A DNA stretch of 64,000 bases from NCBI RefSeq assembly GCF_003355155.1, contig NZ_CP031320.1, forward strand, positions 1,226,369-1,290,368. Reading direction: 5' to 3'. Made by a program: the position numbers and the translations under genes. The first letter of the stretch is position 1, and every line of letters begins with the position of its first letter. Origin of the DNA: Streptomyces armeniacus (GTDB lineage: Bacteria > Actinomycetota > Actinomycetes > Streptomycetales > Streptomycetaceae). The notes beneath the pieces were generated by a model. The model was not told where the DNA came from and made no database searches. It saw only the letters and a list, made by a program, of their open reading frames with translations. Below, in pieces: positions 29,419 to 37,932 of this stretch.

Positions 29419-30786
29419 CTACATGCGTTCGAAGGAGCGGAAGCGTTCCCAGTCCGTCACGGCCGCGTCGTACGCCTCCTGCTCGATCCGGGCCATGTTG
29501 GCGTAGTGCGCCACGACCTCCTCGCCGAACGCGTCGCGGGCGAGCGCGCTGGACCGCCACAGCTCGGCGGCCTCGCGCAGGGTGCCGGGCACGTGCTCGG
29601 CGTCGCCGGTGTACGCGTTGCCGGTGCAGGCCTCGGGCAGCTCCAGCTTCTCGTCGACGCCGTGCAGCCCGGCGGCGATCATCCCGGCGACGGCGAGATA
29701 CGGGTTGACGTCGCCGCCCGGCACGCGGTTCTCGAAGCGGTGGCTGTGGCCGTGCCCGATGACGCGCAGCGCGCAGGTGCGGTTGTCCGGGCCCCAGGCG
29801 GCGGCGGTGGGGGCGAACGAGCCGGGCTGGAAGCGCTTGTACGAGTTGATGTTCGGCGCGTAGAGCAGCGTCAGCTCACGGAGCGCGGCGATCTGCCCGG
29901 CGAGGAAGTGCCGCATGGTCTGCGACATGCCGTACGGGCCGTCCTCGTCGGCGAGGACCGGGGCGCCGTCCGCGTCGCGCAGGGAGAGGTGGATGTGGCA
30001 CGAATTGCCCTCGCGCTCGTCGTACTTCGCCATGAAGGTCAGCGAACGGCCCTGCTGCGCCGCGATCTCCTTGGCGCCGGTCTTGTAGACGGCGTGCTGG
30101 TCGCAGGTGGTCAGGGCGTCGTCGTAGCGGAACGCGATCTCGTGCTGGCCGAGGTTGCACTCGCCCTTGGCGGACTCCACCGTCATGCCCGCGACGGCCA
30201 TCTCGTTCCGGATGCGGCGCAGGAGCGGCTCGACGCGGCCGGTGCCGAGCACGGAGTAGTCGACGTTGTACTGGTTGGCGGGCGTCATGCCGCGGTAGCC
30301 GCTGCTCCAGGCCGCCTCGAAGGTGTCCTCGAACACCATGAACTCCAGCTCCGTGCCCGCGTACGCCGTCCAGCCGCGCTCCGCGAGCCGGTCCAGCTGG
30401 CGGCGCAGTATCTGCCGCGGCGAGGCGGCGACCGGGGAGCCGTCGTGCCAGGCGAGGTCGGCGGTGAGCAGGGCGGTGCCCTCGTTCCAGGGCGTACGGC
30501 GGAGGGTGGCGGTGTCGCCGTGCATGGCGAAGTCGCCGTAGCCGCGCTCCCAGGAGGCCATGTCGTAGCCGCCGACGGTGTTCATGTCGGCGTCGACGGC
30601 GAGCAGGTAGTTGCAGCCCTCGGTGCCGTGGTCGAGCACGTCGTCGAGGAAGAACCGGGCGGCGAAGCGCTTCCCCTGCAGGCGGCCCTGCATGTCCGTG
30701 AACGTCAGCACGACGGTGTCGATCTCACCCGTGTCGACGAGCCTGCGGAGCGTGTCGAGGGAGAGCGGAGGTGTTCGGTCTGCCAC
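29419..30786 (-). CDS. glnA4: Glutamine synthetase-like gamma-glutamyl ligase, GlnA4 type
   Basis: The 455-residue protein is of the glutamine synthetase superfamily: a beta-grasp N-domain (VVLTFTDMQGRLQGKRF) and the catalytic domain with ELEFMVFED, GQHEIAFRY, NSCHIHLSL and RFENRVPGGDVNPYLA. It joins glutamate to an amine with ATP. In S. coelicolor the protein at this chromosomal position, GlnA4, makes gamma-glutamylethanolamide. I assign it by context and overall similarity, not by diagnostic residues, and a polyamine substrate is possible. The GTG has a GGAGG ribosome-binding site. It heads the minus-strand operon glnA4-ALDH-SDR. Confidence 0.8.
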   Translation of the reverse strand: MADRTPPLSLDTLRRLVDTGEIDTVVLTFTDMQGRLQGKRFAARFFLDDVLDHGTEGCNYLLAVDADMNTVGGYDMASWERGYGDFAMHGDTATLRRTPWNEGTALLTADLAWHDGSPVAASPRQILRRQLDRLAERGWTAYAGTELEFMVFEDTFEAAWSSGYRGMTPANQYNVDYSVLGTGRVEPLLRRIRNEMAVAGMTVESAKGECNLGQHEIAFRYDDALTTCDQHAVYKTGAKEIAAQQGRSLTFMAKYDEREGNSCHIHLSLRDADGAPVLADEDGPYGMSQTMRHFLAGQIAALRELTLLYAPNINSYKRFQPGSFAPTAAAWGPDNRTCALRVIGHGHSHRFENRVPGGDVNPYLAVAGMIAAGLHGVDEKLELPEACTGNAYTGDAEHVPGTLREAAELWRSSALARDAFGEEVVAHYANMARIEQEAYDAAVTDWERFRSFERM

Positions 30787-30817
30787 GGGGGCCTCCTGCG
30801 GGATGGCTGGGGGTCAT

Positions 30818-30837
30818 AAGGTATGTCCAGAAACCTT
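30818..30837. promoter_or_regulatory. Inverted repeat between glnA4 and the FadR-type regulator gene
   Basis: AAGGT (30818-30822) and ACCTT (30833-30837) are separated by 10 bases in the 65-base divergent gap. It is a plausible operator for the GntR/FadR regulator. Confidence 0.4.
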
Positions 30838-30851
30838 TGATTGGGAAGTAG

Positions 30852-31610
30852 GTGCGTGCGGTGAACGACGCCCAGCAGGGTGCCGCCCCCGATCCGCTGG
30901 CGCCGGTGCTGCGCACGGTGCGGGCGGGCAACGGCTTCGAGGAGGCGCTGGAGCAGATACTCCAGGTCATCCGCCTCGGACTGGTGCCGGGCGGCGAACG
31001 GCTGCCGTCGGAACGGGAGTTGGCGGACCGGCTCGGCGTCAGCCGCGTGACCCTGCGCGAGGTGCTCCGCGTACTGCAGGAGCAGGGCCTGGTGGAGAGC
31101 AGGCGCGGCCGGTACGGCGGCACGTTCGTACGGCACGCCTGGGACCCGGAGGCGGACGCGGAGAGCACGGCGGACGGGCTGCGGCGGCGGCTGGCCGACG
31201 TGGACGTGGAGGACACGCTGCGCTTCCGCGAGGTCCTGGAGGTCGGCGCGGCCGGGCTGTGCGCGGGCGAGGGGCTGCCGCCGGGCGGCGCGGACAAGGT
31301 GCGCGCGGCGCTGGACCGCACGCGGGACGCGCCACTGTCCGACTACCGGCGGCAGGACACGCTCTTCCACCTCACGCTGGTCGAGCTCGCGGGCTCACCG
31401 TCGCTGACGGCGCAGTACGCGGGGGTCCGCGCCACCGTCAACGACCTGCTGAACCGCATCCCGCTGCTCGTACGGAACCTGGAGCACGCGCAGCACCAGC
31501 ACACCGCGCTCGTCGACGCCGTACTGGACGGCGACGCGGACGGTGCGCGCGAGGTGGCGCGGGAGCACTGCGCGGGGACGGCGGCGCTGCTGCGGGGCTT
31601 CCTGCTCTGA
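30852..31610 (+). CDS. FadR/GntR family transcriptional regulator
   Basis: The 252-residue protein has an N-terminal GntR winged helix (about residues 30-95, LPSERELADRLGVSRVTLREVLR) and a C-terminal FCD helical domain that binds ligand. It is divergent from glnA4 by 65 bases and lies just before the permease gene, so it most likely controls this catabolic locus in response to the amine or a product. The GTG at 30852 starts the frame and a second GTG at 30861 is possible. Confidence 0.88.
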   Translation: MRAVNDAQQGAAPDPLAPVLRTVRAGNGFEEALEQILQVIRLGLVPGGERLPSERELADRLGVSRVTLREVLRVLQEQGLVESRRGRYGGTFVRHAWDPEADAESTADGLRRRLADVDVEDTLRFREVLEVGAAGLCAGEGLPPGGADKVRAALDRTRDAPLSDYRRQDTLFHLTLVELAGSPSLTAQYAGVRATVNDLLNRIPLLVRNLEHAQHQHTALVDAVLDGDADGAREVAREHCAGTAALLRGFLL

Positions 31611-31831
31611 GCCGGGGCGGGTGCGCCGCGCTCACCGCGGGGCGCTCACGGCGGGGGCGCGAGCGCGGGGCGGCGACGCGGCGCAACATCACGGACACGC
31701 AGCCGTCGCACCGGGCGCGCCGGGGCGGCCGGCCGACCCCGACTCGTAACGGCACAGGGGTTGCGCAGCACCACTCCCCCGCACAAAGGTATGGGCTCAC
31801 ACCAATGACCCTCTCAGGGCAGGAGCCGCCC

Positions 31832-33325
31832 ATGTCCGAGGAAACCGAGCTGCGTACCACGGGTACCGCTGGTGCTGCGGGTGCCGGAAGCGCCGGCGGC
31901 CCGCACGCCCCCGAGGAGGACGCGTACCTCCAGCGCCGCACCCTGCGCCGGGGCAGCGCGGGCTGGCTGCTGCTGACGGGGCTCGGCGTCGCGTACGTCG
32001 TCTCCGGCGACTACGCGGGCTGGAACTTCGGCCTCGCCGAGGGCGGCTTCGGCGGCCTCGCCATCGCCACCGTGCTGATGGGCCTGATGTACACCTGCAT
32101 GGTCTTCTCGCTCGCCGAGCTCTCCTCGATCCTGCCCACCGCCGGCGGCGGCTACGGGTTCGCGCGCCGCGCGCTCGGCACCTGGGGCGGCTTCCTGACC
32201 GGCACGGCCATCCTCATCGAGTACATCCTCGCGCCCGCCGCCATCTCCGTGTTCATCGGCGGCTACGTCGAGTCGCTCGGCCTCTTCGGGCTGGAGTCCG
32301 GGTGGCCCGTCTACCTCGCCTGCTTCGCCCTCTTCATCGGCATCCACCTGTGGGGCGTCGGCGAGGCACTGCGCTTCAGCTTCGTGGTGACCGGCATAGC
32401 GGTGGCCGCGCTGATCGTCTTCAGCGTGGGCGCGCTCAGCCACTTCGACGCTGGCTCGCTGAACGACGTGGCGGTGGACGGCGACGCGTTCGGCTCCGGG
32501 TCGTGGCTGCCGTTCGGGCTGCTCGGCATCTGGGCGGCGTTCCCGTTCGGCATGTGGTTCTTCCTGGGCATCGAGGGGGTGCCGCTGGCCGCCGAGGAGG
32601 CCAAGGACCCGGTCCGTACGCTGCCGAAGGCGATGGCCATCGCGATCGGCATCCTCGTCCTGCTCGCGCTGCTCACGCTGCTGCCCGCCGCAGGCGCCGC
32701 CGGCTCGGACGCGGTGAAGGACGCCGACAACCCGCTGGTCGCCGCGTTGGAGACGGCCACCGGCGGCGACCCGACGACGCTCAGCCGCATCGTCAACTAC
32801 GCGGGCCTGGCCGGGCTCGTCGCCTCGTTCTTCTCGCTGATCTACGCGGGATCGCGGCAGCTGTTCGCGCTCTCGCGGGCCGGCTACCTGCCTCGGTTTC
32901 TCTCCCTGACCAGCAGTCGCAAGGCGCCGTACCTCGGGCTGCTGGTGCCGGGCGCCATCGGCTTCGGGCTGGCGGCGGCCACCGGGGACGGGGCGCGGAT
33001 GCTGAACATCGCCGTCTTCGGCGCCGCCATCAGCTACGTCCTGATGTCCCTGTCGCACATCGTGCTGCGCCGCCGCGAGCCGGAGCTGCACCGGCCGTAC
33101 CGCACCCCGGGCGGCGTCGTCACCTCGTCGGTGGCCTTCGTGCTCGCCTGCGCGGCCGTCGTCGCCACGTTCCTCGTCGACCCGAAGGCGGCCGGGATCG
33201 CGCTGGTGCTGTACGTGGTGGCCGTCGGCTACTTCACGTTCTACAGCCGGCACCGGCTGGTGGCCGCGGCGCCGGAGGAGGAGTTCGCGGCGCTGGCGGC
33301 GGCCGAGGCAGAGTTGGAACGGTGA
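31832..33325 (+). CDS. APC family amino acid / ethanolamine permease
   Basis: The 497-residue protein has about twelve membrane helices. The first is GWLLLTGLGVAYVVSGDYAG, a hallmark of the ethanolamine-permease branch of the APC family, and ILPTAGGGYGFARRALG follows. It would import ethanolamine or a related amine for the adjacent ligase. The ATG at 31832 has CAGGAG upstream; the ATG at 31805 is in frame but less well placed. The 221-base gap before it holds the promoter and no gene that I can see. Confidence 0.85.
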   Translation: MSEETELRTTGTAGAAGAGSAGGPHAPEEDAYLQRRTLRRGSAGWLLLTGLGVAYVVSGDYAGWNFGLAEGGFGGLAIATVLMGLMYTCMVFSLAELSSILPTAGGGYGFARRALGTWGGFLTGTAILIEYILAPAAISVFIGGYVESLGLFGLESGWPVYLACFALFIGIHLWGVGEALRFSFVVTGIAVAALIVFSVGALSHFDAGSLNDVAVDGDAFGSGSWLPFGLLGIWAAFPFGMWFFLGIEGVPLAAEEAKDPVRTLPKAMAIAIGILVLLALLTLLPAAGAAGSDAVKDADNPLVAALETATGGDPTTLSRIVNYAGLAGLVASFFSLIYAGSRQLFALSRAGYLPRFLSLTSSRKAPYLGLLVPGAIGFGLAAATGDGARMLNIAVFGAAISYVLMSLSHIVLRRREPELHRPYRTPGGVVTSSVAFVLACAAVVATFLVDPKAAGIALVLYVVAVGYFTFYSRHRLVAAAPEEEFAALAAAEAELER

Positions 33326-33360
33326 CCGGCCCTCTCGTATCCCACCACCCGGAGGTCTCC

Positions 33361-34071
33361 TTGTCCGCGCCTCTCATCGGCGTCAGCACCTACCTCGAGT
33401 CCGACGCCCGCTGGGGCGTGTGGCAGCTGCCCGCGGCGCTGCTGCCCACCGGCTACCACCAGCTGGTCCAGCGCGCGGGCGGCCTGGCCGCGCTGCTGCC
33501 GCCGGACGGCGCGCCGGACGCGGCCGCCTCGGTGGTGGCCCGGCTGGACGGGCTGGTGATCGCGGGCGGCCCTGACGTGGAGCCCGTACGGTACGGGGCC
33601 GAGCCCGAGCCGCGTACGGGCCCGCCGAACCGGGAGCGGGACGCCTGGGAGTCGGCGCTGATCGAGGCGGCACAGGAGCGCGGGCTGCCGCTGCTCGGCA
33701 TCTGCCGGGGCATGCAACTTCTGAACGTCGTCCGCGGCGGCACCCTGCGGCAGCACCTCGACGGGCACGTCGGGCCGCCCGGCGTGTTCAGCGAACACCC
33801 CGTACGGGCCGTGCCCGGCACCGAACTCGCCCGCGTGCTGCCCGGCGAGCTCACCGTGCCCACGTACCACCACCAGGCCGTCGACCGGCTCGGCGACGGG
33901 CTGGTGGCCTGCGCGCATGCGGCGGACGGCACCGTGGAGGCAGTCGAGGCGCCGGACGCGGCGGGCTGGACGCTGGCGGTGCAGTGGCACCCGGAGGCGG
34001 GAACGGACGTACGCGTGATGCGCGCGCTCACGGAGCGCGCGGCGCGCGTTTCCAGCCTGTCCGGCGACTGA
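33361..34071 (+). CDS. Gamma-glutamyl hydrolase, PuuD/peptidase C26 type
   Basis: The protein is a class I glutamine-amidotransferase-like hydrolase with the nucleophile Cys in LLGICRGMQLLN and the His/Glu in VQWHPEAG. PuuD-type enzymes release free glutamate from gamma-glutamyl compounds, which would close the pathway. I chose TTG at 33361 (236 residues) because GGAGG lies 5 bases before it. GTG at 33322 overlaps the permease stop (GTGA) and would add 13 residues. The last six codons and the stop lie in a dispersed inverted repeat. Confidence 0.85.
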   Translation: MSAPLIGVSTYLESDARWGVWQLPAALLPTGYHQLVQRAGGLAALLPPDGAPDAAASVVARLDGLVIAGGPDVEPVRYGAEPEPRTGPPNRERDAWESALIEAAQERGLPLLGICRGMQLLNVVRGGTLRQHLDGHVGPPGVFSEHPVRAVPGTELARVLPGELTVPTYHHQAVDRLGDGLVACAHAADGTVEAVEAPDAAGWTLAVQWHPEAGTDVRVMRALTERAARVSSLSGD

Positions 34072-34171
34072 GGACGGGCCGGGGCGGCCACGGTTGGTTC
34101 CGGGCCCGGCGCGCGGCCGAGCACACGTGATTCGTGGCCGGGGGCCGTCCTCGAACGCCGGACGGGCTGGA
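34051..34171. repeat. Inverted pair of a dispersed Streptomyces-type repeat
   Basis: TCCAGCCTGTCCGGCG begins at 34051 and runs on through GAGGACGG. Its near-complement (CCGTCCTCGAACGCCGG and GGGCTGGA) lies at 34146-34171. About 25 of 29 positions pair. The arms flank about 60 bases between two convergent genes, and the left arm encodes the end of the PuuD-type protein. A third copy lies at 46643-46667. Confidence 0.8.
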
Positions 34172-34226
34172 TTCGGCCGAGGCCGTCCGCACAGACAGGA
34201 CGCGCTGGATTTGGCGCCCGCCAGGC

Positions 34227-35237
34227 CTACGTGCGGGGGCCCGCGCGGGTGAGGGCGAGCAGGTCGCGTACGGGCCCGGCGCGCGGCCGCTGCCCGCGCG
34301 GCCATACGGCACGGAGCGCGCGCCGCAGTTCGACGCCCGCGACAGGGACGGCAACCAGGCGGCGGGCGACCAGTTCCTCGCCGACGGCCAGCTCGCTGAG
34401 CACGGCGGGGCCCGCTCCCCCGACGACGGCGGCCTTGACGGCGGTCGTGGACGGGAACTCCAGCAGCGGCTCGGCCGGCCGGCCGAGCGCCGCGTCCAGC
34501 ACTTCGCGGGAGCCGGATCCCTCCTCGCGCAGGATGAGCGGGGTCGCGGCCAGTTCGGCGGCGGTCAAGGGCCGCCGTCTGCGCGCCCACGGGTGGGACG
34601 GTGCCGCGACGACGACCAGCCGGTCGTGGGCGATCACGGCGCCGTCGAGCCCGTGCGGCACGGCGACCCCCTCGACGAAGCCGAGGTCCGCCTCGCCCGC
34701 CCGGAGCCGTTCGGCGACCAGCGTGGAGTTCCCGGCGGCGAGCGCGACCTCGGTGTCGGGGTGCCGTGCGCGCAGCGCGATGAGCCAGCCCGGCAGCAGG
34801 TACTCGCCGATCGTCATGCTCGCGGCCACCCGCAGCCGTGAGCCGCTGCGGCCGCGCAGGGCCTGCACGCCCGCGTCGAAGACCTCCGCGGACTCGACGA
34901 TGCGCCGCGCCCAGTCCGTGACCAGCGCCCCGTCGCCGGTGAGCCGCGACCCGCGCGGTGAGCGCTCCAGCAGCACGATGCCGAGCTGGCGTTCCATCGC
35001 GCGGATACGGCTGCTCGCCGCGGGCTGGCTGACGCCCGTCTCGCGCGCCGCGCGACCGAGGCTGCCGAGCCGCGCCACCGCGAGCAGCAGCTGGAGCGCG
35101 CCCAGTTCGGGCACGCGGTGCGGGAGGGCGGGGGCGTCGGTGTGCGGGGCGTAGCCGTTACGGGGGCCGGGCGCGGCGGTGTCCGGAGCGGCAGGCCCGC
35201 CGTCCTCCGTCGCCTCCGCCGCTCCGTCGTCACCCAT
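34227..35237 (-). CDS. LysR family transcriptional regulator
   Basis: The 336-residue protein has a LysR winged helix (GSLGRAARETGVSQPAASSRIRAMERQLG, about residues 57-85) and a periplasmic-binding-like effector domain. It has a 45-residue N-terminal extension that is Asp/Ala/Pro-rich. It is divergent from the TDT transporter, the usual arrangement for a LysR protein and its target. The ATG at 35237 is 6 bases after TAGACT, so the message is likely leaderless; an internal start is possible. Confidence 0.88.
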   Translation of the reverse strand: MGDDGAAEATEDGGPAAPDTAAPGPRNGYAPHTDAPALPHRVPELGALQLLLAVARLGSLGRAARETGVSQPAASSRIRAMERQLGIVLLERSPRGSRLTGDGALVTDWARRIVESAEVFDAGVQALRGRSGSRLRVAASMTIGEYLLPGWLIALRARHPDTEVALAAGNSTLVAERLRAGEADLGFVEGVAVPHGLDGAVIAHDRLVVVAAPSHPWARRRRPLTAAELAATPLILREEGSGSREVLDAALGRPAEPLLEFPSTTAVKAAVVGGAGPAVLSELAVGEELVARRLVAVPVAGVELRRALRAVWPRGQRPRAGPVRDLLALTRAGPRT

Positions 35238-35243
35238 AAGCCC

Positions 35244-35249
35244 AGTCTA
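35244..35249 (-). promoter_or_regulatory. -10 element for leaderless lysR gene
   Basis: TAGACT on the minus strand ends 6 bases before the ATG at 35237. Confidence 0.5.
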
Positions 35250-35309
35250 TGCCCCGATAGCTCCGGGCATGCTGGTGCGCCCGGCGGCGGACGGCCACCG
35301 TGGTGAGAC

Positions 35310-36413
35310 ATGACTGCCGCCTCCCTGCTGTCCGTTCCGCGCCGCGCGTCCGCCGCGGGGCGGTCCGTGCGCCACCTCGGCCCCAACTGGTACGCCGCCG
35401 TGATGGGCACCGCCATCGTGCCGGGCGCCGGCGCCGCGCTGCCCGTACGGCTCCCGGGGCTGACGGCGCTTTGGGCGCTCTCCGCGCTGCTGCTCGCGGT
35501 CTTGCTGGCCGCGCGGGCGGCGCACTGGGCCAGGCATCCGGACCAGGCGCGGGCGCATCTGCTGGACCCCAAGGTCGCGCCGTTCTACGGCTGCCTGTCG
35601 ATGGCGCTGCTCGCCGTCGGCGGCGGCGCGCTCGCCACCGGCGTGCCCGGCGCACCCGCCATCGACGCGGCGCTGTGGACGGCGGGCACGCTGACCGGGC
35701 TGGTGGCGGCGGTCGGGGTGCCGTATCTGATGATCGCGCGGCACCGTATCGGCGAGGCGGACGCGACGCCCGTATGGCTGCTGCCCGTTGTGGCGCCGAT
35801 GGTGTCGGCGGCGCTGGGGCCGGGGCTGGCGCCGTATCTGCCCGCCGGGCAGGCGCGTGCGACGCTGCTGCTGGGGTGCGCCGCGCTGTTCGGGCTGAGC
35901 CTGTTCGCGACGCTGCTGGTGCTGCCCGTCGTCTTCGCCCGGCTGCTGCGGCACGGCGCGCTGCCGACGGCGCTGACGCCCACGCTGTTCCTGGTGCTCG
36001 GGCCGCTCGGCCAGTCCACGACGGCCGTCGGGAACCTCGCCGACGCCGTCCCCGGCAGCCTCCCCGCCGCCGCGCCCGGCGCCCTCGCCGCGCCCGGCGC
36101 CCTCAGCGCGGCCGCGCTGCTCTACGGCGTGCCCGTGACGGGCTTCGCCCTGCTGTGGCTGGCGCTGGCCGCGGCCCTGGTCGTACGGGCGGCGCGGCGC
36201 GGGATGCGGTTCTCGATGACCTGGTGGGCGTTCACGTTCCCCGTCGGCACGTGCGTCACGGGCGCGGCGTCACTGGCGCGGCACAGCGGGGTGTACGCGC
36301 TGGACTGGCTGGCAGCCGGGCTGTACGTGCTGCTGGTCGCGGCCTGGGGCACCGCCCTCGCGGGCACGCTGCGCGGGCTGTTCAGCGGAGAGCTGCTCGC
36401 AGCGCCTCGCTGA
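35310..36413 (+). CDS. TDT family (TehA/SLAC1-type) transporter
   Basis: The 367-residue protein has ten predicted membrane helices and the family opening HLGPNWYAAVMGTAIVPGAG. TDT proteins are anion or C4-dicarboxylate/sulfite channels; which substrate applies here is not readable. It is divergent from a LysR regulator 72 bases away, which probably controls it. Its last 32 bases overlap the 3' end of the convergent metal-receptor gene. Confidence 0.88.
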   Translation: MTAASLLSVPRRASAAGRSVRHLGPNWYAAVMGTAIVPGAGAALPVRLPGLTALWALSALLLAVLLAARAAHWARHPDQARAHLLDPKVAPFYGCLSMALLAVGGGALATGVPGAPAIDAALWTAGTLTGLVAAVGVPYLMIARHRIGEADATPVWLLPVVAPMVSAALGPGLAPYLPAGQARATLLLGCAALFGLSLFATLLVLPVVFARLLRHGALPTALTPTLFLVLGPLGQSTTAVGNLADAVPGSLPAAAPGALAAPGALSAAALLYGVPVTGFALLWLALAAALVVRAARRGMRFSMTWWAFTFPVGTCVTGAASLARHSGVYALDWLAAGLYVLLVAAWGTALAGTLRGLFSGELLAAPR

Positions 36414-37149
36414 GCACGCCGGGCGCCTCCCGCAACGACGGCCCGTACCAGGTGAGATGGCGCCCGCTGACGAGCGCGGCGGGCAGCCCGGGGAACGCCT
36501 CGGGGCCGTCGCAACCGGTGAAGCGGTACGGCTCATCGGGCAGGACGACGACACCGGCGCGGCCCGGCTCGTTCAACTCCCCCAGCGGCACGCGCGGATA
36601 GCGCTCGGCGTGTGCCTCGTACGCGTTCCGCACGCCGAGGCAGGCGAGCAGCGCGCCCGCGAACGTGTCCCGGCCGAGCACCATCCACGGCCGCCGCCAC
36701 ACCGGCACGACGGCCGTCGCGTCGAACTCCGCGCGCACCGCGCGCCACGCCGCCTCCGCCTCGTCCACCCAGCGCGGTGCGCGGGTCAGGCCGCAGCCGT
36801 CCACCAGGACGCGGGACAGCTCGGCGAACGCCTGCGGCAGCGTGCGCACTTCCGTCACCAGCACGTCCAGGCCGGCGGCGCGGAGTGCGTCGAGGTCGGA
36901 CGGGCGGTTCTCCTCCTCGTTGGCGACCACCACGTCGGGGGCCAGCTCGATGATGCGCGGCACGTCGGGGTCCTTGGTGCCGCGGACGCGTTCGACGTCG
37001 AGCCCGGCCGGGTGGCTGCACCAGTCGGTCGCGCCGGCCAGCATCCGGGGCTCGGTCGCCGCTATCGCCTCGGTCAGCGAGGGCACGAGCGACACGATCC
37101 GGCGTACGGCGGCGGTCCCGTTCGACGGCGTGGCGAGGTGGTCCTGCAT
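36382..37149 (-). CDS. Helical-backbone metal/cobalamin receptor protein without signal peptide
   Basis: The 255-residue protein has the BtuF/periplasmic-binding type III fold: VRRIVSLVPSLTEAIAA, then PDVVVANEEEN and VPVWRRPWMVLG. BtuF-like proteins bind cobalamin or siderophore complexes outside the cell. This one has no signal peptide or lipobox and no ABC transporter genes nearby, so it may be cytosolic and not a classic uptake receptor. The ATG has a CAGGAGAG ribosome-binding site. It overlaps the end of the TDT gene. Confidence 0.8.
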   Translation of the reverse strand: MQDHLATPSNGTAAVRRIVSLVPSLTEAIAATEPRMLAGATDWCSHPAGLDVERVRGTKDPDVPRIIELAPDVVVANEEENRPSDLDALRAAGLDVLVTEVRTLPQAFAELSRVLVDGCGLTRAPRWVDEAEAAWRAVRAEFDATAVVPVWRRPWMVLGRDTFAGALLACLGVRNAYEAHAERYPRVPLGELNEPGRAGVVVLPDEPYRFTGCDGPEAFPGLPAALVSGRHLTWYGPSLREAPGVLSEALRAALR

Positions 37150-37163
37150 CGCTCTCCTGGAGG

Positions 37164-37180
37164 CTCAGCCGGTGGCTGAG
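37164..37180. other. Small perfect hairpin before the metal-receptor gene
   Basis: CTCAGCC and GGCTGAG pair over a 3-base spacer, followed by a further GCTGAG. It is located 15-30 bases upstream of the receptor gene start and just beyond its ribosome-binding site, so it could affect translation or bind a regulator. No cobalamin riboswitch is seen. Confidence 0.4.
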
Positions 37181-37310
37181 CGGCTGAGTATCGGGGGTCG
37201 AATGGGCATTATTGTGTCTCTTGCCCCGGTAAGCGAGGGGTGTACCTCATTCCGGACGGCGGCACGGCGGTGCGTAACCGTTCACCTCCTCTGCGTAACG
37301 GTGGCGGAGC

Positions 37311-37811
37311 TCAGGCCGGCGGCGGGCTCCCGCGGCGCTCGGTGCGGACCGTGGGCTCGTGCCGTACGGGGAAGTTGACCGACCGCGCGATGAAGCACAG
37401 CGCCGGCACGTCCGCGTGCAGCGCCGCCGCCTTCTCCTCCATCGACGCGTCGGCGACGGTCACCTGCGGGCGCAGCAGCACCTCGCTGAACTGCCCGCCG
37501 CCGCGGCCGCCTTCGTCCATCACCATGGAGCCGGCCGGCCGGTCGACGTAGTCCGTCACCACCACGCCGTTCGCCGCGCACAGGTGCAGGAACCACAGCA
37601 TGTGGCACTCGGAGAGCGCGGAGACGAGCAGCTCCTCCGGGTTCCAGCGGTCGGAGTCGCCGCGGAAGTACGGGTCGGCGGAGGCGGGAATGGACGGCTT
37701 GCCCTCGGCCCGCACCTCGTGCGTACGGGCGAAGGAGCGGTAGGAGTCGGTGCCGGTGCCGGTGTTGCCGGTCCAGCGGACGGTCAGCTCGTACGTGTGC
37801 GTGGCAGCCAT
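37311..37811 (-). CDS. OsmC family peroxiredoxin-like protein
   Basis: The 166-residue protein has the OsmC/Ohr fold. Both active cysteines of this type are present: the first in ELLVSALSECHMLWFLHLC and the second in ALCFIARSVNF. Members reduce organic peroxides. The sequence resembles the YhfA-like branch more than Ohr. The ATG at 37811 is 7 bases after TACGCT and appears leaderless. Confidence 0.88.
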   Translation of the reverse strand: MAATHTYELTVRWTGNTGTGTDSYRSFARTHEVRAEGKPSIPASADPYFRGDSDRWNPEELLVSALSECHMLWFLHLCAANGVVVTDYVDRPAGSMVMDEGGRGGGQFSEVLLRPQVTVADASMEEKAAALHADVPALCFIARSVNFPVRHEPTVRTERRGSPPPA

Positions 37812-37818
37812 ACGGGCC

Positions 37819-37824
37819 AGCGTA
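37819..37824 (-). promoter_or_regulatory. -10 element for leaderless osmC-like gene
   Basis: TACGCT on the minus strand ends 7 bases before the ATG at 37811. Confidence 0.5.
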
Positions 37825-37932
37825 GGCCGCGGCACGGACAGCGGGCGGCGTACGGGGGCGGGCCTCTGCCGCGACAGCGGGCCGGTGCTGCTGCGGCGGC
37901 CGGTGTCAGTGCCGTGCGGCATCATCGGGTGC

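Noticed and set aside
37150..37310. Possible cobalamin riboswitch near the metal-receptor gene
   Set aside because: The gap is short and lacks the B12-box-like sequence; only a small hairpin is present.
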